Assembly (NCBI RefSeq): GCF_000379125.1
Contig: NZ_KB900626.1
Coordinates: 374,014 to 438,013 of the forward strand
From: Methylosinus sp. LW4
GTDB taxonomy: Bacteria; Pseudomonadota; Alphaproteobacteria; Rhizobiales; Beijerinckiaceae
Length of the DNA stretch: 64,000 bases
Direction: 5' to 3'
Shown here piece by piece: positions 17,221 through 27,227 of the stretch. Position 1 is the stretch's first letter. The number at the start of each line of letters is the position of its first letter. A program made the translations under genes and the position numbers. Under the pieces are notes generated by a model, which ran no database searches, had not been told where the DNA came from, and saw nothing but the letters and a program-made list of their open reading frames with translations.

Positions 17221-17276
17221 CGAGTAGCGAGTAGGGGCGGTCGCCTGTGGGCGACTATTCGCTACTCGCTATTCGC
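17206..17276. repeat. 22-bp inverted repeat with TAGCGAG heptad repeats, between xerD and a convergent gene
   Basis: The left arm (17206-17227) and right arm (17255-17276) match at 21 of 22 bases when one is reverse-complemented, and the arms are built from repeats of the heptamer TAGCGAG or its TAGCGAA variant. The element contains the xerD stop and ends exactly at the stop of the alpha/beta hydrolase, so it can fold into a bidirectional terminator. The composition resembles dispersed intergenic palindromes of alphaproteobacteria. Confidence 0.75.
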
Positions 17277-18155
17277 TCACCCCACTCTCTCCACGAAATC
17301 CCCTATCGCCCGGATCGTCCCCTCATCCAGCAGCAGCGGCGCATGGCCTTGGCCCGGCACGGTGAGGCGCTCGAGCAGCGGATGGCCGTCGGCCATGGCC
17401 GCGAAGGTCTCCTCCGAGAGCAGATCGGAATTGCCGCCGCGGATCACCAGCGTCGGAATGGCGGCCATGGCCTTCCATTCGTCGTGGAGAAGAATCGGCC
17501 CGCTTTCCGGCCCCACCTCGTCGAGCGTATGCGAGAGCGCGGGATCATAGCGCAGCTGCAGATGTCCGTCGGTCTCGACGAAGGTCGTGCGCGCCCATTC
17601 CTCCCATTCCGCCTGGCCGAGGCTGGTGAATTGCGGTCCGGCGATGAGCTTCAGCGCGGCGAGAGCGATGGCCATCGTCGCCGAGCCCGGCTGGCGGCCG
17701 ACATAGCCTTTTATGCGGCGCAACCCGCCGGCGTCGATCACCGGGCCGATGTCGTTGACGACCGCGGCCTGCAAAATCTCGGGCCTTCGCGCCGAAAAGC
17801 GCATGACATGAATGCCGCCGCGCGAGGTGCCGACGAAAACCGCCTTTTCGACGCCGGCCGCCGCGAGCGTGGCCAGAATATCGGCCTCCTCGACATCGAG
17901 GCTGTAATGCGTCCAGTCCGCGTCCCAGTCCGAGAGGCCGCGACCGCGATAGTCGAGCGCCAGCACGCGGCGTCCGCGCTTCGCCAGCGCTCGCGCCAGC
18001 GCGTCGAAATCCAACGCCGTGCGCGTCAGTCCGGCGAGGCAGACGACTGGAATGGCCGCGCCGCCGCCCGCCGGAAGGTAATCGACATAGTGGAGCCGCA
18101 GCCCGTCGCCCGCAGTGAGATATCGGCTTTCGCGCCGCACGCTCTGCTCCGCCAT
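17277..18155 (-). CDS. Alpha/beta hydrolase
   Basis: A 292-residue alpha/beta-hydrolase. The oxyanion-hole side is seen in VVCLAGLTRT, the nucleophile elbow GTSRGG places Ser111, the acid is probably in RGGNSDLLS and the catalytic His in PGQGHAPLLL. YRGRGLSDWD is the conserved turn after strand 4. No signal peptide, so a cytoplasmic esterase, lactonase or C-C hydrolase is likely. It is convergent with xerD and divergent from sucD, with about 340 bases of promoter space upstream. Substrate cannot be inferred. Confidence 0.9.
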   Translation of the reverse strand: MAEQSVRRESRYLTAGDGLRLHYVDYLPAGGGAAIPVVCLAGLTRTALDFDALARALAKRGRRVLALDYRGRGLSDWDADWTHYSLDVEEADILATLAAAGVEKAVFVGTSRGGIHVMRFSARRPEILQAAVVNDIGPVIDAGGLRRIKGYVGRQPGSATMAIALAALKLIAGPQFTSLGQAEWEEWARTTFVETDGHLQLRYDPALSHTLDEVGPESGPILLHDEWKAMAAIPTLVIRGGNSDLLSEETFAAMADGHPLLERLTVPGQGHAPLLLDEGTIRAIGDFVERVG

Positions 18156-18498
18156 CCGCGTCCTCTGTTTCGGCCTCTCGCCGGCGCGGCCGGCCTTTCG
18201 CGGATATAGGCGCCGCGGCGCCGGAATGTCTTCCCCCGCCCGGGCGGCGCCTAGAAATTCTCCGACCTTCGCGGCAGTTGCGCATTCTGCCGCTATTTCG
18301 CGCAGGAGCCGAGCCCGCTTCCGCGCCAGTCAGCCTTGATGCGCGCGCCATTTCTCAATAATTTGCGTTTACCGCTCTTCGAAACGGCAAATAGCGCGTT
18401 CCGAGCGAGCAGATCGTCGCGCCGCCCGTGTTTCGAGCGGGCGCGCTTCCCGAATATGACTGGCGGCGCTATTGCGCCCCGACGCCCCAGGGGCTCGA
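18156..18498. other. Intergenic region upstream of sucD
   Basis: A 343-base stretch between the divergent hydrolase and sucD. I looked for sucC or another gene and found no frame with family features; the ORFs crossing it are shadows. It must hold promoters for both genes, but I see no clear consensus box or riboswitch-like structure. Confidence 0.6.
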
Positions 18499-19383
18499 AT
18501 GTCCGTCCTCATCGACAAGAACACCAAGGTCATCTGTCAAGGCTTTACCGGCAAGACCGGCACTTTCCACTCCGAGCAGGCGGTGCGTTACGGCACGCTC
18601 ATGGTCGGCGGCGTTTCGCCCGGCAAGGGCGGCTCGACGCATCTCGATCTTCCCGTCTTCGACACTGTGGCGCAAGCGCGGGAGAAGACCGGCGCCGAGG
18701 CTTCGGTCATCTATGTGCCGCCGCCGGGCGCGGCCGACGCCATTTGCGAGGCGATCGACGCCGAGATTCCGCTCATCGTCGCCATCACCGAGGGCGTTCC
18801 GGTCCATGACATGATTCGCGTCAAGCGCGCGCTGTCGGGCTCCAAGTCCCGCCTCATCGGCCCCAATTGCCCGGGCGTCGTCACCGCGGGCCAGAGCAAG
18901 ATCGGCATCATGCCCGGCAATATTTTCAGCCAGGGCTCCGTCGGCGTCGTCTCGCGCTCCGGCACGCTGACCTATGAGGCCGTGTTCCAGACGACTCGCG
19001 AGGGATTGGGCCAGACCAGCGCCGTCGGCATCGGCGGCGATCCGGTCAAGGGAACCGACTTCATCGAGATCTTGGAGTTGTTTCTGGCCGACGACGCCAC
19101 CAAATCCATCATCATGATCGGCGAGATCGGCGGCTCCGCGGAAGAGGACTCGGCCCAATTCTTGATCGACGAGGCCAAGCGGGGCCGCAAGAAGCCGATG
19201 GTCGGCTTCATCGCGGGCCGCACTGCCCCTCCCGGTCGCCGCATGGGTCACGCCGGCGCGATCGTCTCCGGCGGCAAAGGCGACGCCGAGAGCAAGATCG
19301 CGGCGATGGAATCGGCCGGGATCGTCGTCTCGCCGTCGCCGGCTCGGCTCGGCAAGACTTTGGTCGAAACGCTGAGCCGCTGA
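18499..19383 (+). CDS. sucD: Succinyl-CoA synthetase alpha subunit (ADP-forming)
   Basis: The alpha subunit (294 residues) of the TCA-cycle enzyme that interconverts succinyl-CoA and succinate with ATP or GTP formation. The CoA-binding N-terminus shows [18 protein letters not shown] and GGVSPGKGG; the phosphorylated histidine lies in the [14 protein letters not shown] segment near residue 246. The FTGKTGTFH segment favours SucD over the related malate-CoA ligase subunit MtkB. Unusually, sucC is not immediately upstream, so the beta subunit must be encoded elsewhere. sucA and sucB follow on the same strand after 135 bases. Confidence 0.95.
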   Translation: MSVLIDKNTKVICQGFTGKTGTFHSEQAVRYGTLMVGGVSPGKGGSTHLDLPVFDTVAQAREKTGAEASVIYVPPPGAADAICEAIDAEIPLIVAITEGVPVHDMIRVKRALSGSKSRLIGPNCPGVVTAGQSKIGIMPGNIFSQGSVGVVSRSGTLTYEAVFQTTREGLGQTSAVGIGGDPVKGTDFIEILELFLADDATKSIIMIGEIGGSAEEDSAQFLIDEAKRGRKKPMVGFIAGRTAPPGRRMGHAGAIVSGGKGDAESKIAAMESAGIVVSPSPARLGKTLVETLSR

Positions 19384-19398
19384 GGTTCGGCGACAATG

Positions 19399-19421
19399 CG
19401 CGTCGGCGAATCGCCGGCGCG
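19399..19421. terminator. Hairpin in the sucD-sucA gap
   Basis: A 9-bp stem with one G-U pair (CGCGTCGGC, 5-base loop, GCCGGCGCG) lies 15 bases after the sucD stop. No T-run follows, so it may be an mRNA processing or partial termination structure. Confidence 0.4.
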
Positions 19422-19452
19422 TCCCCCGAAAAAAGAGCGCGGGGCGAAATCT

Positions 19453-19467
19453 TTAAAGAATTGTTAA
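19453..19467. promoter_or_regulatory. CtrA-type box upstream of sucA
   Basis: An exact TTAA-N7-TTAA motif 51 bases before the sucA start, in a small A+T-rich pocket. The pattern is the consensus of the cell-cycle regulator CtrA; binding is inferred. Confidence 0.5.
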
Positions 19468-19518
19468 AATGATTTCGCTCAACTTCGAGAAGTTTCGGCG
19501 CTCGGGAGACTGAACAGA

Positions 19519-22539
<3,021 letters not shown>

Positions 22540-22541
22540 TC

Positions 22542-23762
22542 ATGACGGAAATTCGCGTTCCGACCCTGGGCGAGTCGGTGAGCGAGGCGACGATCGGCCG
22601 CTGGTTCAAGAAGCCCGGCGACGCCGTCGCGGCGGATGAGGCGCTGGTCGAGCTCGAGACCGATAAGGTGACGCTCGAGGTGAACGCCCCCGCCGCCGGC
22701 GTGCTGACCGATGTCGTCGCCAAGGATGGCGAGACGGTCACGCCCGGCGCGCTGCTGGGGCAGATCGCCGAAGGCGCCACGGCCGCCGCGCCGCGTCCGG
22801 CTCCCGCCGCGCCCATCGTCGCGCCGCCGCCAGCCGCTCCGGCGCCCGCGCCTGTCGCTGCCGCGCCGGCTCGTCCGCCGGCGCCGTCCGCCGCCAAGAT
22901 CGCGAAAGAGCAGGGCGTCGATCTTTCGGGAATCATCGGCTCCGGCAAGCAGGGGCAGGTGCTGAAGGGCGATGTTCTCGCGCTCGCGGCGCGCCCCGCG
23001 CCCGTTCCCGAGCCGGCGATCGCTCCGCCGGCGCCGCGCCCCGCCGCCCCACCGGCCGACGCCGCGCGCGAGGAGCGGGTGCGCATGTCGCGCCTGCGCC
23101 AGACCATCGCCAAGCGCCTCAAGGAAGCGCAGTCCAACGCCGCCATGCTGACCACCTTCAACGAGGTCGACATGTCCGCGGTGATGGCGTTGCGCAATCG
23201 CTACAAGGATTTGTTCGAGAAGAAGCATCAGGTGAAGCTCGGCTTCATGGGCTTCTTCGTGAAGGCCTGCTGCAAGGCGCTGGAGGAAGTGCCGGCCGTC
23301 AACGCCGAGATCGACGGCGCCGACGTCATCTACAAGCACTACTGCCATATCGGCGTTGCCGTGGGCACGGACAAAGGCCTCGTCGTGCCGGTGGTGCGCG
23401 ACGCCGATCGCATGAGCGTCGCCGAGATCGAGAAGGCGATCGGCGATTTCGGCAGGAAGGCGCGCGAAGGAAGGCTCGATCTCGACGATCTGACCGGCGG
23501 CACCTTCACCATCTCCAATGGCGGCATTTACGGCTCGCTGATGTCGACGCCCATTCTCAATGCGCCGCAATCCGGCATTTTGGGCATGCATAAGATCGAG
23601 GAGCGGCCGGTCGTCATCGCCGGCAAGATCGAGATCCGCCCGATGATGTATCTCGCACTCTCCTATGACCATCGCATCGTCGACGGCAAGGAGGCCGTGA
23701 CCTTCCTGGTGCGGGTCAAGGAGCAGCTCGAGGACCCTTCGCGCCTCGTCCTTGATTTGTGA
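22542..23762 (+). CDS. sucB: 2-oxoglutarate dehydrogenase E2, dihydrolipoyllysine succinyltransferase
   Basis: The E2 core (406 residues). An N-terminal lipoyl domain carries the modified lysine in [11 protein letters not shown] near residue 43; a long Pro/Ala-rich flexible linker follows (about 80-120), then the peripheral subunit-binding domain ([20 protein letters not shown]), a second Pro/Ala linker, and the acyltransferase domain ending in the active-site [12 protein letters not shown]. Single lipoyl domain and sequence point to succinyl rather than acetyl transfer. The ATG at 22542 is used rather than an in-frame GTG two codons earlier that overlaps sucA. No lipoamide dehydrogenase gene follows. 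Confidence 0.97.
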   Translation: MTEIRVPTLGESVSEATIGRWFKKPGDAVAADEALVELETDKVTLEVNAPAAGVLTDVVAKDGETVTPGALLGQIAEGATAAAPRPAPAAPIVAPPPAAPAPAPVAAAPARPPAPSAAKIAKEQGVDLSGIIGSGKQGQVLKGDVLALAARPAPVPEPAIAPPAPRPAAPPADAAREERVRMSRLRQTIAKRLKEAQSNAAMLTTFNEVDMSAVMALRNRYKDLFEKKHQVKLGFMGFFVKACCKALEEVPAVNAEIDGADVIYKHYCHIGVAVGTDKGLVVPVVRDADRMSVAEIEKAIGDFGRKAREGRLDLDDLTGGTFTISNGGIYGSLMSTPILNAPQSGILGMHKIEERPVVIAGKIEIRPMMYLALSYDHRIVDGKEAVTFLVRVKEQLEDPSRLVLDL

Positions 23763-23781
23763 CGGTTTCGCGAAAAAATCT

Positions 23782-23810
23782 GGGACGGCACCCTCAAAAT
23801 CCGCCGTCCC
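23782..23810. terminator. Hairpin after sucB
   Basis: A perfect 8-bp stem (GGGACGGC and GCCGTCCC, 13-base loop) starts 19 bases after the sucB stop. No strong T-run follows; probable terminator or 3' stabiliser. Confidence 0.45.
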
Positions 23811-23885
23811 GATGCACAGATATCTCCCGTGCTACGATGAGTAGGCGTCCGCCGGGCGGGTCGATACGACCGCCGAGGAGGTGAG

Positions 23886-24155
23886 ATGGAAGTCAAGACC
23901 GCGACCGAGAGAAGAATCCCCCTGCTGACCCCCGAGCAATTCGCGCATCTGGGCGATGGAGCGATCGCCTATGTGCGGACGATGAGCTCGGAGGATGTCA
24001 AGCGGCTCTACCCTCAGGCTCCGGCCATAGAGCCCGGCCTGACGCTTTTCGCGCTGCTCGGCGCGGACGGCACGCCGATCGTCCTCGCCGACACGGAAGA
24101 GGGCGCCCTCGCCAACGCCTGGCAGCAGCAGCTGCAGACCGTCAGCCTCCATTGA
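23886..24155 (+). CDS. DUF1150 family protein
   Basis: An 89-residue protein resembling DUF1150, an alphaproteobacterial family often found beside small heat-shock protein genes. The landmarks are LTPEQFAHLGDGAIAYVRTMSS near the start, LFALLGADGTPIVLADT in the middle and the HxL/VS-type ending QQLQTVSLH. GAGGAGGTGAG immediately upstream is a strong ribosome site. Here no Hsp20 gene is adjacent; it sits after the sucAB block with its own leader. Function unknown. Confidence 0.8.
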   Translation: MEVKTATERRIPLLTPEQFAHLGDGAIAYVRTMSSEDVKRLYPQAPAIEPGLTLFALLGADGTPIVLADTEEGALANAWQQQLQTVSLH

Positions 24156-24224
24156 GGCTGACGCTCGCTTGGTGTAGCCTATCTGAAGCGACGTTTTTGG
24201 CCCGAGGGTCCAAAGGGTAGTTTC

Positions 24225-24809
24225 ATGACCAACGCCTCGCGACAGGCCGCTTTTCGGGATTTCACGGTCACGGCGCCCGCTGACAACGCATGGTCGGTCG
24301 ACCGCGAAATGGCGATCGATCTGCACGCGGAGGCGAAGCGCAAGACAGCAGAGCTTCGAAAGCGTCTCGTCGAAACCGCGTCGGCCCCTCGTCTGCTTCG
24401 CTCGATCGAGCAGCTGGAAAAGCATCTCGGCGATTGTCTGGAAGACGTCCGTATCGGTCTTCTCCTTTCCTCTTTCCATTCGCTCGAGGCGGATCGCCGG
24501 GCTTACGATACGGATGAGGGGCGCAAGGAGCTCGCCCCCGACCTGCTCGCCATGCTGGTCGACACCGCCAATTCCGTGCGACTCCTATCGAGTGTGTTTC
24601 CCCAGGCGCAGCGGCTCGAGCGCGAAGGCTTCGCTCTGGCGATCGCGCGATCCGCCGTCGGCGCGCCCGAGCGTCTGAATGAGCCGACGCCTATCCGCAA
24701 GGCGGAAATCGCGGCGATCTCCGATCAAGTGCACAAGCTCGCGAAATCGATGCAGGAATATCGAGAGGAGCTGCGCAGCTACGCGGCTTGGGCGAAGAAT
24801 TTCAATTAA
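24225..24809 (+). CDS. Hypothetical helical protein, 194 residues
   Basis: Not recognised. Almost the whole sequence is predicted by eye to be alpha-helical, with long charged stretches (ELRKRLVETASAPRLLRSIEQLEKHLGD, DQVHKLAKSMQEYREELRSY) and no signal or membrane segment. The last codons overlap the first copy of a 20-base direct repeat, and the downstream copy lies just beyond the stop. It precedes a second helical gene on the same strand by 40 bases, so the two may form a small operon. Confidence 0.65.
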   Translation: MTNASRQAAFRDFTVTAPADNAWSVDREMAIDLHAEAKRKTAELRKRLVETASAPRLLRSIEQLEKHLGDCLEDVRIGLLLSSFHSLEADRRAYDTDEGRKELAPDLLAMLVDTANSVRLLSSVFPQAQRLEREGFALAIARSAVGAPERLNEPTPIRKAEIAAISDQVHKLAKSMQEYREELRSYAAWAKNFN

Positions 24810-24829
24810 TTGGGCAAAGAATTTCAATT
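24788..24829. repeat. 22-base tandem duplication at the 3' end of the helical protein gene
   Basis: TTGGGC[G/A]AAGAATTTCAATT occurs at 24788-24807 and again at 24810-24829 with one mismatch. The first copy ends inside the coding region (WAKNFN then stop), the second is outside it, which looks like a recent local duplication. Confidence 0.75.
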
Positions 24830-24849
24830 GATATCGAAAGAGCGCCGAC

Positions 24850-25209
24850 ATGTTTGGCCGGGTGTTCGTAGGCGCGAAGAAGCTCGCCGATCTCTATGCC
24901 GACATGGTGACGACGAGGGTCCAATTCGACGGGTTGCGGCAATACACGAAAGAATCGATCGATGAGTTCAAGCGCTTGCTCGAGCGGCAGAGCGACAAGA
25001 TCGATCGCATCGAGCGGGAGAGGATAAAGGCCGAGGCCGAGCTGCAGGCCAGAATCCAAGGCCTGGAGTCGCGGCTGAATGTGCTGAGCGAAAAGGCGCT
25101 CCATGCCGCGGTCGCCGACATTGCGGCCGAATATGCGCGGCGCGGAGGAGGAGAGGGGCCGAATGAGGCGCCGGTCCCGCGGCCGCTTCCCGACGGCCGG
25201 CAGGGCTGA
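24850..25209 (+). CDS. Coiled-coil hypothetical protein, 119 residues
   Basis: Not recognised. After a short N-terminus (MFGRVFVGAKKLADLYADM) residues 35-85 have a strong heptad pattern (LLERQSDKIDRIERERIKAEAELQARIQGLESRL) expected to form a dimeric coiled coil, followed by a Gly/Pro-rich tail. No export signal. It follows another helical protein by 40 bases and precedes a Rieske protein on the same strand, so a complex with the former is plausible from position only. Confidence 0.65.
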   Translation: MFGRVFVGAKKLADLYADMVTTRVQFDGLRQYTKESIDEFKRLLERQSDKIDRIERERIKAEAELQARIQGLESRLNVLSEKALHAAVADIAAEYARRGGGEGPNEAPVPRPLPDGRQG

Positions 25210-25275
25210 GGCCCGTTCCGGCGCCGAGATTGCTTCGCTCTTCCCGACTTTGTAGCGATTCCGAGGAGGAACGGT

Positions 25276-25716
25276 ATGGAAGAGCCGACACGCGAAATCT
25301 TCGCCGTTTGCCATGTGAATGATGTCGCAAAACGCCGGGCCGTCGGCTATGTGCTGGCCCGCGTCAATGACGAGGGCAAGACCGTGCCCTTCCCGGTCGT
25401 CATCGTGCGTCACGTCGGCAAATATTATGGCTACGTCAACCGCTGCCCGCACCAGGGTAGCCGGCTCGATTTCGAGCCGAAATCCTTCCTGGACCCGACG
25501 CAGCGCTTCCTGCTCTGCGGCAAGCATGGCGCGCAATTCGACATTCCGACCGGCGTCTGCAACGACGGTCCCTGCGTCGGCGCGCAGCTCGAGAAGGTCG
25601 AGGTGGTCATAGACGACAATGAGGTCTGCCTCGCCGGCGTGACCATTGCCGAGGAGGACGGCCTCGATCGCGAGGAGAACGACGTCTATCCCGAGGTCGT
25701 CATCACCGCTGACTGA
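25276..25716 (+). CDS. Stand-alone Rieske [2Fe-2S] protein
   Basis: A 146-residue protein with the complete Rieske ligands: Cys57-x-His59 in NRCPHQGSRLDF and Cys81-x2-His84 in LLCGKHGAQFD. It is not fused to an oxygenase catalytic domain and has no membrane anchor or Tat leader, so it resembles small ferredoxin-type Rieske proteins or a nitrite-reductase small subunit-like electron carrier. AGGAGGAACGG upstream is an excellent ribosome site. The C-terminus is strikingly acidic (AEEDGLDREENDVYPE). No partner oxygenase or reductase is adjacent, so its redox partner is unknown. Confidence 0.88.
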   Translation: MEEPTREIFAVCHVNDVAKRRAVGYVLARVNDEGKTVPFPVVIVRHVGKYYGYVNRCPHQGSRLDFEPKSFLDPTQRFLLCGKHGAQFDIPTGVCNDGPCVGAQLEKVEVVIDDNEVCLAGVTIAEEDGLDREENDVYPEVVITAD

Positions 25717-25814
25717 GATCGACAGGTCCCGTCATCGTCTCCATTCTGGACCTTTCTGCTCGATCGGCGGCGGCTTAGACTGCGCCGATCGGCATTTCGT
25801 CCCGCGAGGAAACG

Positions 25815-26519
25815 ATGAAGACCGCGCTCGCCATACGCCATCTCGCCTTCGAGGATCTCGGCAGCTTCGCCGAGCCGATCGCCGCGGCGGGCTATTCGAT
25901 CCGCTATGTCGAGGCGGGGATGCAGCCGATCCCCGCCGAGGCGGCCGGGGCCGATCTCCTCATCGTGCTCGGCGGGCCGATCGGCGTCTATCAGACAGAA
26001 GACTATCCGTTTCTGACGGATGAGGCGGCGCTGCTGCGCGGGCGGCTCGGGCGCGACGCGCCGACGCTCGGCGTTTGTCTCGGCGGCCAGCTGATGGCGG
26101 CGGCGCTCGGCGCCCGCGTCTATCCGGGCGGCGCCGGCAAGGAAATCGGCTTTGCGCCGATAAGCCTGACGCAGGCGGGACGCGAGAGCGCGCTCGCCGC
26201 TCTGGTCGAGCCGGAGGCGGACGTGCTGCATTGGCACGGCGATACTTTCGACCTGCCGGATGGCGCGGCTCTGCTCGCCTCTTCAGCGCTCTATCCGCAT
26301 CAGGCCTTCGCCGTGGGGCGACGCGGCCTCGCTCTGCAGTTTCATCCAGAGGCGGAGAAGGACGGGCTCGAGCGCTGGCTCATCGGCCATACGGCCGAGC
26401 TTTCCGCCGCCGGCGTCTCGATCGCCGGGCTGCGCGCCGCCGCTGCTGCCAAAGCGCCGGGCCTCGCCGAGCGCAGCCGACGTTTCATCGCGCGCTGGCT
26501 CGCCGACATAGACGCATAG
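25815..26519 (+). CDS. Class I glutamine amidotransferase-like protein
   Basis: A 234-residue protein of the GMP-synthase-type amidotransferase group. The nucleophile is Cys88 in LGVCLGGQLMAAALG, preceded by the oxyanion loop VLGGPIGVYQTEDYPFL, and the catalytic His-Glu pair is in LALQFHPEAEKDGLERW. Such stand-alone proteins are often annotated as glutamine amidotransferases and may glutaminate-hydrolyse or act on peptides or polyamines. No synthetase partner is fused. It ends at two hairpins and converges on the phage-like gene. Confidence 0.88.
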   Translation: MKTALAIRHLAFEDLGSFAEPIAAAGYSIRYVEAGMQPIPAEAAGADLLIVLGGPIGVYQTEDYPFLTDEAALLRGRLGRDAPTLGVCLGGQLMAAALGARVYPGGAGKEIGFAPISLTQAGRESALAALVEPEADVLHWHGDTFDLPDGAALLASSALYPHQAFAVGRRGLALQFHPEAEKDGLERWLIGHTAELSAAGVSIAGLRAAAAAKAPGLAERSRRFIARWLADIDA

Positions 26520-26532
26520 GCGCTACGAAAAG

Positions 26533-26605
26533 GCGCGGTCCGCGGACGCCGGGAATGCGTCGGTGGACCGCGCGAGAACGACGCCGTCGGGCCGAGACGG
26601 CGTCG
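26533..26605. terminator. Two consecutive hairpins between convergent genes
   Basis: A perfect 9-bp stem (GCGCGGTCC at 26533, GGACCGCGC at 26565) is followed by a perfect 10-bp stem (CGACGCCGTC at 26579, GACGGCGTCG at 26596). They fill the gap between the amidotransferase and the gene at 26624 and can serve both strands. Confidence 0.65.
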
Positions 26606-26623
26606 CTACCTTTCAAGCGGAAA

Positions 26624-27100
26624 TCAGCCGCGAACCGAAACCTTGCGGAACGGATTCTCGTGATTGGTCAGGAAGGCGTGACCGAACTCGGTCTTGTTCC
26701 ACTCGACCGACTCGGCCGGCAGGAATTTCAGCGCCGTGATGGTGATGGGGAAATCCTTGGTGGCGGAAACGCTCGCCAGCTTGATCTCCGTATTGCCGGG
26801 GCCGACCGAGAGATCGACGACCGCCGTGCCGTCGGCCTTGGAGAGGCGCGCCCAGCCGGGCGTGCCAATGCCGCTGGCGATGACAGTGGCTTCGGCGAAC
26901 AGCGGCGCGGCGGAGCCGTCGGCGGCGTCCGGGCCGAAAGCGGGAGACTGGAAGGTGAAGGTCGCCATCACCTCGCTACGGGTGATCTTATGGTCCGGTC
27001 CGATCGGACGTCCGGTCGAATACAGAACCAGTTTGCCGCCATCGAGCGCCGCCTTGATATCGTCGAGCGTCGCCGAAGCGAAAGCCTCCGCCAGTCTCAT
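26624..27100 (-). CDS. Orphan protein resembling a phage virion-associated family
   Basis: A 158-residue protein with GGAGAAAG five bases before the ATG at 27100. Its middle follows a pattern I associate with a family of small phage structural proteins: KLVLYSTGRP, MATFTFQSPAFG, GTPGWARLSKADGTAVVDLSVG and TEIKLASVSATKDFPITITALKF. The tail (EWNKTEFGHAFLTNHENPF) is extra. No capsid, portal, tail or integrase gene is nearby, so it would be a domesticated remnant or a host protein of the same fold. It lies downstream of PBP1A on the same strand, separated by a hairpin. The phage link is from memory of the pattern, not a search. Confidence 0.55.
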   Translation of the reverse strand: MRLAEAFASATLDDIKAALDGGKLVLYSTGRPIGPDHKITRSEVMATFTFQSPAFGPDAADGSAAPLFAEATVIASGIGTPGWARLSKADGTAVVDLSVGPGNTEIKLASVSATKDFPITITALKFLPAESVEWNKTEFGHAFLTNHENPFRKVSVRG

Positions 27101-27130
27101 ATCGCTTTCTCCACTTTGCGAAATGCACGC

Positions 27131-27149
27131 CGCTTTTGCGACAAAAGCG
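27131..27149. terminator. Hairpin between PBP1A and the phage-like gene
   Basis: A perfect 8-bp stem with a 3-base loop (CGCTTTTG, CAAAAGCG) lies in the 127-base gap. It could end the PBP1A message or be an operator for the next gene. Confidence 0.4.
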
Positions 27150-27227
27150 ACATGCGGGACAGGTTCTCGCCCCGAGCTTCGCAATTGTCGTGCCGCGCGT
27201 CTCACAATTTGAGGAGGTCGATAAGCC

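Noticed and set aside
18499..19383. Malate-CoA ligase alpha subunit (serine cycle) instead of SucD
   Set aside because: The [13 protein letters not shown] segment and linkage to sucA/sucB fit succinyl-CoA synthetase better; no mtkA-like partner is adjacent.
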